In this document: one piece after another, positions 32,925 through 44,887 of the stretch
Numbering within the stretch: position 1 is the stretch's first letter
How the letters are laid out: each line of letters starts with the position of its first letter
Source: Micrasema longulum
Taxonomy: Eukaryota; Arthropoda; Insecta; Trichoptera; Brachycentridae
Direction of reading: 5' to 3'
Length of the DNA stretch: 64,000 nt
NCBI GenBank assembly: GCA_022494885.1
Contig: JAGVSM010000222.1
Span: 1-64,000 of the forward strand
Made by a program: the position numbers and the translations under genes
Notes under the pieces: generated by a model
What the model was told of the DNA's origin: nothing
Seen by the model: the letters and a program-made list of their open reading frames with translations, nothing else
Database searches by the model: none

Positions 32925-32990
32925 TTATCGTCATTTCCTTAGCCACAACTAAGGACGCATAGGGCACTGCATTGATACTGTAATCTCATT
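32925..32990 (-). repeat. SINE-A 3' end
   Basis: 'cgcatagggcactgcattga', the inverse of the SINE-A terminus. Confidence 0.6.
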
Positions 32991-33179
32991 GTATAAGCAA
33001 TAATTTACTTTAATTTTAATTAATAAGGAGGTATGGTAGTTACCCGTGGCTCACTCCCGATATGGCTCTATCTATGCCCCATGGGCATGCTTGGGACCAA
33101 CAGTTAGCATCTTATAAGGGACTGATCCATTTTTACTGATATGAGGATTTATTGAAAACTCCGCCATTTTTGAGAGTAT

Positions 33180-33430
33180 CAATTGAACGTAGTTATACAG
33201 AAAGCAACCAGTCCACAATTATAAAAAATGGTATTGGTGTTATTGAGTGCAGTAATGTCTATTCTATGTTTGGCTAAAAACCGCCAGGCCGCTTTCTTAG
33301 AAAAAAAATGTTATAATCGCCTTGTGAAAATAGTGTTGATCACAAAAATGGCATTTCTAAATATGCAGAAAACATCCACAGCACTAGAAAAATCTTACAG
33401 TATGGATGCTGATAGGAAGATTTATACCTC
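33180..33430 (+). repeat. Repeat family H, right part
   Basis: 'gaacgtagttatacagaaag', 'ccagtccacaatt', 'gagtgcagtaatgtctat' and 'atccacagcactagaaaaat', parallel to 6995-7205. The open frame across it (33228-33467) is not supported as a gene. Confidence 0.5.
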
Positions 33431-33434
33431 CAGA

Positions 33435-35390
33435 AATCTTGTTCTCTCAAATAAATTAAAGTGGTAGGTACTTAAATATGTTAATTTTATAAATTGATTA
33501 AAAGCTGTAATAAAAAAATACTTTTTAATACAGAATTTTCATACATTCCAAATTTGAATGAGATATTCAATTTAAGATCTCGCTTTTTTCTACAAAACGC
33601 ATATTTTAGGTTTTTAATTTCTAAGATTTCAAAATTGTCTAATATTAATAGTATATTTTTATCATGAAGAACTTTTAATGTAATATCTTTATTGATATTA
33701 TGATTTTATTTTATATTATTTGTTTATTTTTCTTGAAAATTTTTCCCTTGATTTAAAATAATAATAAAAAAGTATAGTTTTCCCTTTTGAGTAAAATTCA
33801 AAACATAAATTATTTCAATATGGATTTACAAAGTAATCGACGATATTATTTTTTATCATGTCCGAAAATCCAATTTTATTAATAATCATTCTATAACGAC
33901 TTTGAGATTTTCATATTTTTTCAGTTCATTTACACTATATCATAATTAATGTATCTAATTATACTAGTCCCTTAAATAATATTTTCTAAATAATAAAGCA
34001 AATTAATAATTTCTTACGTATCAATGATATTGATAAAATAATTCAATTTATCTACAGCGGTCTAATCTCCTATCAAAATAAATATCGGTTTTTAGACAGA
34101 TCTATTCACTCGATAAGTTTTCTTCGTTTGATAAATTGACTTTATTGAATTGGTAGAGCTAGCAGCTCGATTCGTCCTATTAGTACCGACGTGAATTGAA
34201 ATTCCACGAAGGGATCATAACATTTATTAATTACACCCTTCCATCAGCGATAATTAGTCCTTCGAAGGATAAAATGTGTTTGGATTAATCAAAATTTCTG
34301 AATGGGAAATATGATATGAAAACAAAACGTTTTGAACCAGTGATGTAGCACTAAAACTCCCTTTGATCGCAAACAGAGAAATGTTTGAGCAATTGTTAAA
34401 TAATTCTGATAACCGACGGTATTATTACGGAATTGAATGAACGAATTGCATTGAATCGTCTTATACCCACCTACATAATTTATCAAATGAATGAAACGAT
34501 CAAGCATTGTTTCACAGCACTGAATATTAATTTGTAGATAGTAAAAGTCCCCTGGAAGATACCGCTCTACGATATTAATATTAATAATGACAATAATTTT
34601 ACACAACTGCTTTTGCTGTTAAGCTTTTGTCTTTGTATCTCTTTATACTTAGATCCTATTCTAGTATTTTAATATGCGCCCAATAAGTTAGTTAACAAGG
34701 CTTAAATTATTCTAAAACAATTTTAACATTTTACTTTGTTTTAAATCACTAAATTCATTTAAAATATCCTAATCTTTTTATCCATATATCCATACATTTT
34801 GATCATTTTGTTACAAGTGTAGGATTTGGTGATTGAAGGTTTGAGCCTCTACCTCAGTTAGATATTGGCAGGAGACACGAAGTTGCTGTATAATGCGTAT
34901 TTATAACATGGCGAAAAGATAAAGTACTTGGTTGTGTAGCCCAAGAGTAGTGGCGATGATGGGTTTAAGAGACTGCACTTGAACTCATGCTGGAACTGAG
35001 TGACTGCGTTGAATTAGACTTGTTGAGCTGACTGAACTGAACTGGGCGTTGCCACGCCTCGAGGTCTCTTTTTAGGCCACGTTCCTCTGTTCGTCATATC
35101 TCCATAGTAAGGCCGATGTTAATGTAATGCAGGACGATTCTTCCGTATTTCGCAGAATGTAATGATTGTATTCAATAGAAAATACTGACTTGCTTCTTGA
35201 AGTCATGACTCTATATTTCAGGTGAAATTATTGAGCACGTGTAGGTGTGTCATCGATCATGAACTATGAACCCCAAACAAGGATTAATGTTGATTTATTT
35301 ATTTACAAATATTTCGGCATTGTTGATTTTATTTGAGATTGATGAATTTGTGGGAATTTCAAGAGCGTATAATAATCATTAATTCTTTTG
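33435..35390. other. Nothing recognised
   Basis: About 2 kb of AT-rich intron sequence. A GC-richer part at 34930-35110 carries 'actgaactgaactggg', and no gene or repeat could be assigned. The minus frame 34289-34606 has no recognisable content. Confidence 0.35.
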
Positions 35391-36060
35391 AAATTTATTT
35401 CAACAGAGAGGGAAAATTTTTGAGAAGGGGATATAAAAGTCTAGGCATTTACAGGGATTATGACCTGTCGTTGGCTGGTTTAAGTGGCCACTTTACTCAC
35501 TGTGTAACATTCACCATTCTGCCCATGTTTGAACATCCACATTTCCTTAAATCTTCCATCTTAGAGGAAATGTGGATGTTCAAACATAGGCAGAATAGTG
35601 AATGTTACAGTGTGTAAAGTGGCCACTTAAACCAGCCAATGACAGGTCATAAGCCCTGTAAATGCCTAGACTTCCATATCCCCTTCTCAAAAAATTTCCC
35701 TCTCTGTTGAAATAAATTTAAATATGAACAACTCCCTAGGGAAGAAATCCAGCCAGTCTGCAAGCATTTGGACATATTTAAACATTGTTGTATCATTAAT
35801 TCTATTCATTTCAGTAAGATTTCGTTTTATCAATTTTTGACATTTCTAGTATTTACATTTCTTTTATTTCCTGCGGTAACTATGCTATTATATACTTTTA
35901 AACCTTTGTACATTGAGTTTCCAAACTCCGTTTATCTCTACATTCGTAATGTTTTTAAAATATCTAAATATTTAAAGACATGCGGTAACGGGTCACAAAC
36001 CCTGTAAATGCCTATACTATCACATTCCTTTCTTCAAAATGTGTTCCTTCTTTGTTACAA
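35391..36060. repeat. Foldback family, near-perfect hairpin plus extra arm
   Basis: Left arm 35391-35547 and right arm 35565-35720 are inverted complements over about 156 bases with few mismatches, around a 17-base loop. Beyond it, 35725-35790 ('gaaatccagccagtctg') matches the loop region at 60205-60265, and 35985-36060 is a second, more diverged right arm ('aaccctgtaaatgccta'). The structure thus looks like a compact hairpin placed inside, or formed from, a long-form element. Confidence 0.8.
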
Positions 36061-36995
36061 TGATTTTGTATTTATATTCATAGTTTCACGTGCATAATTT
36101 GATTATTTTTTATTTCATTTTATCACTTATATATTTAATAATTAAAATTATGAATAAATAACCTTATGTTTGTATTATAACACAAACAATCATATAATTA
36201 GTATACGAAATAATAATTTGATATTTGTTTAAAATTCATATTAAAAACAAGAGAAACATTAGAAAGATTTGATGAGTATTAAAAGATAATATTATACGAG
36301 TACTGTAAAGGGAATTTTAGTTAAATATTATTTTAAAATTATAACTCTTATGCTTAAAAAAATGTAAAATAGTTATACACCAATATATTTTATATAAGAA
36401 TTATTAAATCCTAGTAAAATGAACTTTATGAACACAATGAAATATTACTGAGGTGATATTTCAGGAAAATGGTGCCTTGTAAAATGTTACCATCTTCATT
36501 TCATAATATGAAATTGGTTGATGGAAGAATACTCCATTGTGTTTTAATTAGGAATGCTAAACAACTGGTGTGAATGAAGATTGATGGCGTCAGGGGTCGT
36601 CTTTTGTCTCGATCGCCTATTTATAACAATTTCTTGCAAATACAATCCCTTACAGTGTGGTGAGATATTAGATTACTGATGTATGTGTCGAAGCTTGTTT
36701 TCGGAAGCTTTCCCTAAAGACAATATCAAATTATTTCAGTTTTTCCATTGGGAAATTTTAGTGACAGTATTTATTCGGAATAAAAATATTTTTTGTTTTA
36801 TGGAAAAAGTGTTCCTCATTCCAAAGTATCTTGGAGAAATATTCAGGATGTACAAAATTTACTGATTGGAAATATTTAATGTGTAAAAAAACTGCATAAA
36901 AAAGCAATAAAACTAAATACTTACTAACTTACTAATATACAAAATGCTTAAATTAACCTTCTTGAAATGAACAAAAAAAAAATATTATATACATT
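36061..36995. other. Nothing recognised
   Basis: AT-rich intron sequence. Confidence 0.4.
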
Positions 36996-37740
36996 AGGGT
37001 GGTTCGATTTATAATTTTTTGGAAATCAAAAACGGCCCTATGCGGAAAAAATGTTCTATAGCCTAAAGATTACGGGAAAAATAAACAAAAAAAAAATTTT
37101 TTCTTGGGTATTTTACCATTTTCATTTTCATATTTTTTTTTTGGGTAAGCAAATTTTTTTAGTATTTATTGCAAAGATAAAGCATAAACAAATTGGATGA
37201 ATTTTTTTAATGTGCCTTCTCTTACTACCTTCAAGAAACGTCTCAAACATTACAAAATATCCCTAGAACCTTCGTTAATTTCATTGTTTTCTTTTTGTTG
37301 TAAAAAAAATAATTTATTACTTTTCTTTCCTGGTTCTTTTTCCCTTTAAAATTTATCAGATGCCACATTCTTTAAAATGTACATTATGGATTTTTTATTT
37401 TTATTTGTGCAAGCCTTAACTCCCCATTAGCAAACAGTTGTTATCTTCAATTAATTTAATTTTTTCATGTGTGTATTTTATATACGAATTTCGGACCAAC
37501 TTTTTTAAAACTTGTTTTTTCGGCTGGAAGATGCTTATAGCAATAAGTCCACCAAAATACGTTTTATTTCTACTTTAATAATTTTGGCGCTGCAACAGGC
37601 CATAAAGCTTAATTGCAGTGGTGAATTACATGACAACGCCCAAGCTCAAGAAAAATCTTTTTTTTTTGTGTTCTCACTGTCAAACATCTTAACCAATACA
37701 CCACAGAAGCCACCTTTCAAATAATAAATAAACAATGTTT
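36996..37740. other. Unclassified, transposon-terminus-like start
   Basis: Starts with 'ttagggtggttcgattt', which has the look of a transposon end, but no inverted partner was found. Between 37500 and 37720 a 70-codon plus frame has no recognisable content. Confidence 0.25.
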
Positions 37741-38285
37741 TTAACAATCTGACAGTGACTTATCCGATTTTAACTTTTTATTAAGAAATTGTTGTGCTTA
37801 GGTGGGCGTAGCTTCAGCAGCTTGGTATTTATTTACGTTTTCTCCTGTCATCACATTTTCTCGATTACCTGAATCATCTCTAAGATTTGCATGTCATTGC
37901 CTGTCGATCAATCTAGCATTAAATTAATTTCTCGTACATTTTCAATGTTGACAGCATTTGGAAACCGCTTCCTATAATGACACTTTTAGTAATTCTCTCG
38001 TGGTTTATTGTCCGAGATGGGTTAAGAAATTTATTTAATTTTATCAAGCATATAACGGGTGCATATTTGTCGCGATATAACTTTTGCTTAGTAAGACTAA
38101 TGATGACAGTTTTTTATACGTTATCAGTGCTATGTAACAATACGCAAAATTAAACGCCTTATTTATTTATACTTTTACATTGTTTGTATTCTTTTTTATA
38201 CCGAATAATGTTTCAATATTTTGAATATATAACACATGTGTATGTATTATAAACTGCACGCGAGTTAGGTTAAAAAAAAAAACAC
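37741..38285. other. Nothing recognised
   Basis: No frame or shared repeat. Confidence 0.35.
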
Positions 38286-38289
38286 AAAA

Positions 38290-38905
38290 AAACTCGCCCT
38301 ATCTTACCCCCTCACAGGGGTGCCCCGTGCGAGGGAAACATTTTACAAAATGAGAAACATGCCTAAGATTAGCTATTTAACAAAGTAAACATAATAATAA
38401 CAATGAAAAAAACGTAATTTATCCAATTAACCTAATTAACATAATAAACAATAAAAAACTTAAATAATCATAAAAAACGTTACCAATTTATAGACCAATA
38501 GAACAAATTTCATACACAGTACACACATTTTACCTATTTGGCTTGGTCCACTCATCGGTCCGTGCGCAACCCACCTCCACTATCATTTTCTTAATAGCAA
38601 TTTTATATTGTGAGAACTTACTAATTGTCCTTATGGAGAATGAAAGTAGATTGTTCACTTTAACCGAGTAGTAGGCTAATCCTCTTTGACCGAAGGTCAA
38701 GGATTTACTCGAATAACACTTGCAAATTATCTTTAAAAATTCGTGTTAATGTCATTGAGATATAATATAAAGAGATGACACTCCATACAATTACGAGCTA
38801 AAAAGTCGTCCCCAAAAAAAAGGAATGACCAGCGAAGGGAGCCGGTATTATCATGTCATATCACGTCGACTTTGGTAAGAAAAAAAAAGTACAGTAAAAA
38901 GCACG
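38290..38905 (-). mobile_element. LINE 3' region, decayed
   Basis: The minus strand reads 'SKSLTFGQRGLAYYSVKVNN', 'LLSFSIRTISKFSQYKIAIK', the layout of a LINE C-terminus, followed by a 3' UTR to 'ccccgtgcgagggaaac' near 38320 and an A-run on the minus strand. The assignment rests on layout only. Confidence 0.5.
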
Positions 38906-39064
38906 GACTGTTTACATCGGTCTACTGTAAGTTCTATTCAGTATATCGCTCTTTTTCGCATACGCGTCACCTTTGTTTATCGTTACACTATACGCCTGAC
39001 TAACTAAACAGGACAGAGACAGAAGATAGCTTACAATTCGGAAATATCACATTTTTCGTTTTAC

Positions 39065-39440
39065 ATTTGAAAAATAATAAAGGTCTATGAAATACAGTCC
39101 AGTAAAAAATATTTTTCAATTTGTTCTTTTGAATTCCCGCAAAAATAGTCATTCCATTGGCCATGCCCTTAATACGTCACGATTCATGTTTATTTGTTCC
39201 TGGCCATTGAAATTTGTTTAAAACATTATCACGAATCTTGACGTCACAACAACCAAGGCCAAACATTTCGCGTTTTTCTAGCAACGAATTTTTATTAAAT
39301 TTCTTTTTAAAATTTATATTTGCAAAATATGTCTCCACAATATCCATATTGATTTTTAAAATACAATTAATTATTCTAAATCTATTTCATACATTTTTAT
39401 CGGTATTCGTTGAATGCGATATTTCCCTTTTACGTTGTAC
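39065..39440 (-). repeat. Repeat family E, longest continuous copy
   Basis: Runs from 'aataaaggtctatgaaatac' through 'ccatgcccttaatacgtcac', 'aaggccaaacatttcgcg', 'caatatccatattgattttt' to 'ttttatcggtattcgt' and 'gatatttccctttt'. Its first 30 bases also occur near 3423-3450. Defines the family at about 370 bp. Confidence 0.6.
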
Positions 39441-39789
39441 GTATATTAATACTGATAACATATAATTAAACATTTTTAACATTAAAAGTGCTATTTTAAA
39501 CAAGTATTGATTAATATAAAAATGTTACTTACCAAAAAAAAATTATACCATTGCTTTTTCAGATCGATTATTGCAGTATCTTAGCGTTCATATGGGCGTT
39601 TTAGTAATTGCGAGGAGAAAAGTACCGGGGAAATGTTCGCAACAGACTAAAGTGCGTTCTATCAAACATTTGCCAATTGGCCTTAGGTTGAGGGACCATA
39701 TTTCGACCTCTGGTGTTTACTCTAGTTACATACCTCAATGGTTCATTTCAACAAATTTATAGTAGGGCTAATCAAGAAATTATGAATTT

Positions 39790-40065
39790 ACTGCGTGGCA
39801 AGTTGGGCGACAACATTATTTCCATTAAAAAAACAATTTTCATTAAGCTACGTTAGGTTTGTTGTCTGTGGAAACAAACCAAAAACACTTGGAGCATTGG
39901 GAGCCAATCTAACATGCACCATTTTGAAAATAACGCCGAATTTATTGGAGAAGCTGGTCAAAAATTGGACAGACAGAATGCGCTTCGGAACTGCTGGTCG
40001 CGGAGAACATTGATCAAATAGCGTTTTCTTTTTAAATGTTCTTATTATGAAAAACAATGGTTGGT
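39790..40065 (+). pseudogene. Mariner-like transposase, C-terminal remnant
   Basis: The plus frame ending at 40013 reads 'GNKPKTLGALGANLTCTILK', 'ITPNLLEKLVKNWTDRMRFG' and 'TAGRGEH', the C-terminal end of a mariner/Tc1-superfamily transposase. The catalytic region and both ends are missing. It is a different lineage from the composite at 15487, whose C-terminus is unlike it. Confidence 0.65.
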
Positions 40066-40069
40066 TCTT

Positions 40070-40970
40070 CATAAGCTCCTGGCGTCACTGCAACCTGTGT
40101 AGAATTATTGTGAAGGGTTCTCGTTAACTAGTTCTCGCCCTCCAATCCCAGATTCTCAAAATATAAGCCTATTAGGTAGGGGCTGAGCGCTCTAACATCC
40201 TCAGGTTTAACCAATTGCCCCCGAGGATGCGGCATCTTTTGTAATATAAAGCATGACATTCACATAAAATGTAAACAGGTGTTTTATTATCGGCACTGCA
40301 GAACCTTCATTCAAAAATTTAAGAAAATTTAATTCTATCATGGTGTTTATTCAGTCTGTAAGGGTTTACTTGCCTGTACAGTCCTTTAGTGGGGCTCTAG
40401 TGATAACCCTCACTCGATTTCGAAAAAAAAATATTAGGTCAAAAGCAAACCTCTGAGAGTACGTCTTTAAAAAGAAGGATTTCAATTTTTTTATGTTGAA
40501 TCTGGATAAAAGAAACACCCGGTACATTGTTTTTGACGCACAATTTCTATACGAGAAAGTTAAAAGCCTTACAATGTTTGTCATTTTCAATACCTTGCAG
40601 ACCTGAATAAGCGGTTTTTCATAAACATTTTGTTTACCTCGCTTGTTTATTTAGTCATGCAAATGTTTTCAGCCGAGACGAATATTATTAGGTAGGGAAA
40701 AAAGTTATTTGTCAACAAACGTATGTTTTCGAATTTTATTATTTATTCATTTCCGCATTCACACTATATGAAAAGAAAATAACAATGTTGCGAAATAATA
40801 AATGATAAGGAAAAAAAAGAATTAATGTTTATAGAAAAAAAACAGTAATAGAGAACTACTGAACAATTATGACCTTATATGCCATGCCGGTTAAGACGTA
40901 TGTAGCCAATGCGTAAACGCGTGTGAGTGGATCCAAAGTTCATTGCTTATTGTAGCTTATTGGGCGTTGT
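40070..40970. other. Nothing recognised
   Basis: The 74-codon minus frame at 40366-40590 is not recognisable. Confidence 0.35.
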
Positions 40971-40974
40971 CATT

Positions 40975-41078
40975 TAAAAGCTTAGGGCTTTTTGGCAAAA
41001 TATAGCAGCGAAGCAGTTTACCCACCGAGTCTTGAACATATCAGAGGCACTGCAGTACCTAGACAGTCCAAACAATAC
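40975..41078 (+). repeat. Repeat family F copy
   Basis: 'gggctttttggcaaaatata', 'gcagcgaagcagtttaccc' and 'agtacctagacagtccaaac', as at 24590. Ends 66 bases before a host exon. Confidence 0.55.
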
Positions 41079-41144
41079 GCTTTGTTTTAGGTGCCCCTTT
41101 AGTTGTTCCACATCGCTTAGTGAAAATATTTTCTTTTTTTTCAG

Positions 41145-41295
41145 ATATGTCAGCTGGACTGCTTACATCTTGAGACACCATAAAAGCGGTCCCCCAGAAC
41201 CCTTACCTCTGCCAGGAGTTCCATTTTCTCATTACTATGCCCAAGAAAGCTCTGACGAAGGTATCATAATGGAGACTGATGTCACTGTTAAAGAG
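41145..41295 (+). CDS. Host gene, internal exon 2 (unidentified)
   Basis: A 151-base exon behind 'ttttcttttttttcag' and in front of the donor 'gtaagc'. Its first base completes the Arg codon begun at 9853-9854. It then encodes 50 residues starting YVSWTAYILRHHKSGPPEPL, continuing PLPGVPFSHYYAQESSDEGI and ending in VTVKE, in phase 0. Codon use and base composition are clearly unlike the intron. The piece has a basic stretch (RHHK), a proline-rich turn and an acidic serine-rich tail, as at the cytoplasmic end of many proteins, but no domain I can name. The upstream in-frame sequence back to 41032 is intron, not coding. Confidence 0.75.
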
Positions 41296-41299
41296 GTAA

Positions 41300-42370
41300 G
41301 CAGATATGTTAAGTATTTGTATAGAGACATTAAAGAATTAGTTACTTGAACATAAAAAAAAGCATAAAGTTATGTTTGTTTTCGAGACAATTTATTATTT
41401 ATTTGTTTAAATTATCAAACTACGAAAAAATACAAAGAAGGTAGAGGATACACTTTTTTTACAAATCATATTTTTGTAGGATGTATGTAGCTACTCCACT
41501 GGCCTATAAAAATGTTTCAAAGAGTAAAAAAAATAATCTCTCTCACGGTAATGAACCAAAAGAAATTTCAGAATACTTATATTTCAGAATACTTCTAATA
41601 ATTCTATTCTGCCTAACGTATCTTCATACGAAAAGGCTTTTAATACATATTAATTTACCTGCTCTGACGTATGAGATGTATTTCTCCGTATTATTAACTT
41701 TGTATTTATAAAGTAATGACTATTAATTTTTATTTATTTATATTAAGCATTGTTATTCATTTTACTTACTGATGTCTCCATTTTTATTAACCTTTGTTAT
41801 GTTCAGGTGACAAAAAATTGTAGGACTATAAATCTAAACAAAAACACGTGTATTATGTTTTTAATATTCCAAAACGTATAAAAATGTATTAATAAGCCTT
41901 TTTTAGTGTTCACATTTTAAAAACTGTGTTAAATTTATCAAATAAAATGGTAAAATCTCATTTATACAAAGTTTTAGCTAATTTAAAGAAAATAACCCGC
42001 TAAGCTTTGATATAGACCGAAAGTACCGCTGTGCCAAATCCATCAATTCTATAATTTCTTGTTTAAAAATAATTATTGTGAACGCGTCTATCTTTAAAAA
42101 AATACCGTTAGATTTTTTTTGGAAGCAACAAGGACCCGAATTGCGCCTTTCGCAAGGGTCGTTGAAGGTAATAAAAGTCTGTCCGCTCGGGCAATCGGAA
42201 GCCTATTGTTCTTGCCGAGAAGGTACCACCAAGAACCAGCCACATGTCGATACTTGTGAAGCTCAGGACACTTTTAAAAACGCGAATAATAATAGTTTAA
42301 AATAATATTTATATTTTGAAATCCAAATCACTTTATTTACAGGAATAACATATTTATATTTTACATGAAA
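41300..42370. other. Nothing recognised
   Basis: Intron sequence. The 75-codon plus frame at 42078-42305 includes a GC-richer part (42130-42290) with no recognisable family and no good splice sites. Confidence 0.35.
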
Positions 42371-42374
42371 ATTA

Positions 42375-42512
42375 TAACAGCAACCATCACGCCGTTCCCC
42401 CGTAAAAGTAGGTAGAGAGGATGGAACGCCACGTCACTATCTCAGCATATAGACTTCGCTTCTTCTACCTTCATACCTATTCTCGTGCACGCTCGCCGAT
42501 TATTCCGATTCT
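42375..42512 (-). mobile_element. RTE-X 3' UTR fragment
   Basis: 'gttcccccgtaaaagtaggt', 'agagaggatgg', 'ttcgcttcttctaccttcat' and 'cgccgattattcc' parallel the 3' UTR at 5840-5965. Cut by the LTR that begins eight bases further on. Confidence 0.7.
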
Positions 42513-42519
42513 TATCATA

Positions 42520-43570
42520 AGTTAATTATAAGACTAGGTTAATTTAATATTTAAGTTTAGTAGAATAAGTTTTAAGAACACCATTTGGCGGGAAAGACGG
42601 AATTCGGCGGGAAAAGAAGACCGCCCCAACCGAAGCGTGCGCCCGCCAATGAGAGCGACGAGACCAACCGGGAAGGGGGGACGTCTAAAAGATGATAAAA
42701 ACCGTGACGCCCGCTTCCCGGACTCTCTTTTCTACTCGAACTCTCTTCCACTTAGACTCTCTTCCACTTAAACTCTTCCTACGGAATCTCTTTCGACGGA
42801 GACTCTCTTCCTTGTTAGACTCTCTTCCACTTAAACTCTCTTCTACGGACTCTCTTCTACTGCGTCAGTTGACCTCAAGGGTCACGGGCGGGTGCCTTGC
42901 CATCCCCGTGGCCCAGTCAGCAGCCCAGTCAGCAACCCAGTCAGCAGCCCAGTCAGCAGCCACTAGAAAAGCCACCACGCTGGCTAACCAGCCCTGACGT
43001 CGCAGCCCCGACGCTGCCGCCTACGACGTAACCCACGCGCTCACGTCGCCGCACCACGGTGACGCAGCCCACGCACCCACGCGCCCACGCCGCTGCGCTC
43101 ATGACGAGCCGCCCACGTCGTGCGTCCCTCCACGCACCCGACGTCACTTCTCATGCCCCGCCATGGGACAGGAAGCCACGCCACCGCTCATGACGAGCCA
43201 TCCTCGCGGCACCCTCACCGCAGCTGGACGCCGCCGTCCCAGCTACCCCTGTCGCCGCAGCCAGATGCCGCCTCCCCCTACGATGCACCACGCCGCCGCC
43301 CCCATCGCGTCCTGTGCCCACGCCGCACGCCAAGGACCCACGCCGCCTTCGCGTCACCACGCCGCGCGCCGCATCAGGGCGTCAGGTTAATTTTAAGTTT
43401 ATTGTTTAAGTAGGTTAAGGCTAATTCTAAGTTAGGTTAGACTTTGTTCATAATTTAATTTAAATACATTTAATTTCCATCGTTTATCTTATTTCCTTTC
43501 TTACCCCTCCACATTGACATAATTAAACTGAATGCAACTTTAATCTAATTGTTATTCTGTACGAATAACT
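42520..43570 (+). mobile_element. Gypsy-like LTR
   Basis: A 1,051-bp block begins AGTTA and ends TAACT, the end pair used by many insect Gypsy-group LTRs, and is followed immediately by a primer-binding-like sequence. Its middle (42600-43390) is very GC-rich against AT-rich surroundings and contains two tandem arrays: 'actctcttccactta' units at 42721-42860 and 12-bp 'cccagtcagcag' units. Several long frames in the GC-rich part overlap on both strands and are not genes. No second LTR was found in the window, and only a short internal piece is kept. Confidence 0.6.
42912..42959 (+). repeat. 12-bp tandem array in the LTR
   Basis: Four units of 'cccagtcagcag', with one base change in the second. 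Confidence 0.85.
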
Positions 43571-43580
43571 GGCGCCCGAC
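43570..43580 (+). other. Retroelement primer binding site
   Basis: 'tggcgcccgac' begins at the last base of the LTR. TGGCGCC is the invariant start of primer binding sites that pair with a tRNA 3' end. Only about 170 bases follow before another repeat starts, so the internal region is truncated. Confidence 0.6.
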
Positions 43581-43758
43581 TAAACCAAACGTCCACCACT
43601 CTCTTACCTAATAATTTTTTTCTCAACTCTCATTTTTATTTAATTATATATTTTTTTATTTTAATTATTTTTTTCGAGGTTGTCAGCTTTTATTCAATAG
43701 GCTTGTCAGTAGGTGGGAAAGAAAAGATATGAAAGTAAGTTATGAGAAGTACACCATA

Positions 43759-44868
43759 TTATGCAGGAATACATTAAGGGGAGACCCTTAAGCCCACCAT
43801 CCACCCGCAGCTGATATACAGTCCTGGGGGACTCTCTGTCAGCTGCGCATAGAGGAAAGTTATTATAAATATTCCTAAGGAATACAAACTCTTTGCAGAT
43901 TAAGGAGGGGGGAGGAGGACGTATGGACAGTGGCCAACACGTCGTTTCCACCCCTCAGGATCCCCTCAATGCCTCTGTTTTTTTTTTTTTTTAAATATGT
44001 TAACAAACAATTTACATAAATAAACGTATCCAAATATATTTAAAACATTTTCTTAAAACTGTAGTAACATAACAAACATAACTTACACAAAACATAAGTA
44101 AAAACACGGATATTTACATTAAGAGAACGACTTTGGATAAAGAAGGACTCCCTGGGTGGTCAGAGGCAGAGGATCCGAATACCACCCCCGTAAAGGGAGG
44201 ACAAAACAGAAGAACGTGTGCGTTCCGCTCGGAAGGAAGCACAGTCCCAACTGAATGAGCATCCCACAGGAACAGTTGCCTGTCCCACCATATTTTACCC
44301 ACATTGGCGTCCGCGCATCTGAGGAGCTCCCAACGCGATACCCGAGTCCGGACAAACTGACGGAAGAGTGTGAAATTCGTACTGTTGGCCATCAGATCCA
44401 CATTCCACGCTGGTCGCATGACATTATGCAGGAATACATTGAGGAGAGACCCTGAAGCCCACCATCCACTCGCAGCTGTTATAGAGTCCTGAGGGACTCT
44501 CTGTCAGCTGCGCATAGAGGAAAGATATTATAAATATTCCTAAGGAATACAAACTCTATGCAGATTAAGGAGGGGGGAGGAGGACGTATGGACAGAGGCC
44601 AACACGTCGTTCCCACCCCTCAGGATCCCCTCAATGCCTCTGTTTTTTTTATTCAAAACAATATGTTATCAAACAATTTACATAAATAAACGTATCCAAA
44701 TTTACAAAAACATTTTCTTAAAACTATAGTTACAAAACAAACATAACTTACACAAAACATAAGTAAAAACACGGATATTTACATTAAGAGAACGACTTTG
44801 GATAAAGAAGGACTCCCTAGGTGGTCAGAGGCAGAGGATCCGAATACCACCCCCGTAAGGGGAGGACA
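43759..44868. repeat. Direct-repeat sandwich: 445 bp + 218 bp + 446 bp
   Basis: Bases 43759-44203 recur as 44423-44868 with a period of 665. Shared landmarks are 'atgcaggaatacatt', 'ctctctgtcagctgcgcata', 'attaaggaggggggaggagg', 'cctcaatgcctctgt' and 'agagaacgactttggataaa'. The 218-bp middle is present once. On the minus strand a 101-codon frame (44114..44419) spans the middle and part of the left copy; its product has no family I know. The layout fits either a small retroelement with terminal direct repeats or a partial tandem duplication of a longer element. Confidence 0.75.
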
Positions 44869-44887
44869 GGAATACAGAAAAAATGTA

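Noticed and set aside
40366..40590. Minus-strand 74-codon frame as an exon.
   Set aside because: No flanking splice signals, no recognisable motif and biased AT-rich codon content.
42692..43413. Several frames of 64-101 codons on both strands in the GC-rich block.
   Set aside because: They overlap antisense, are biased to Ser, Ala, Arg and Pro, and lie inside an LTR; high GC alone keeps them open.
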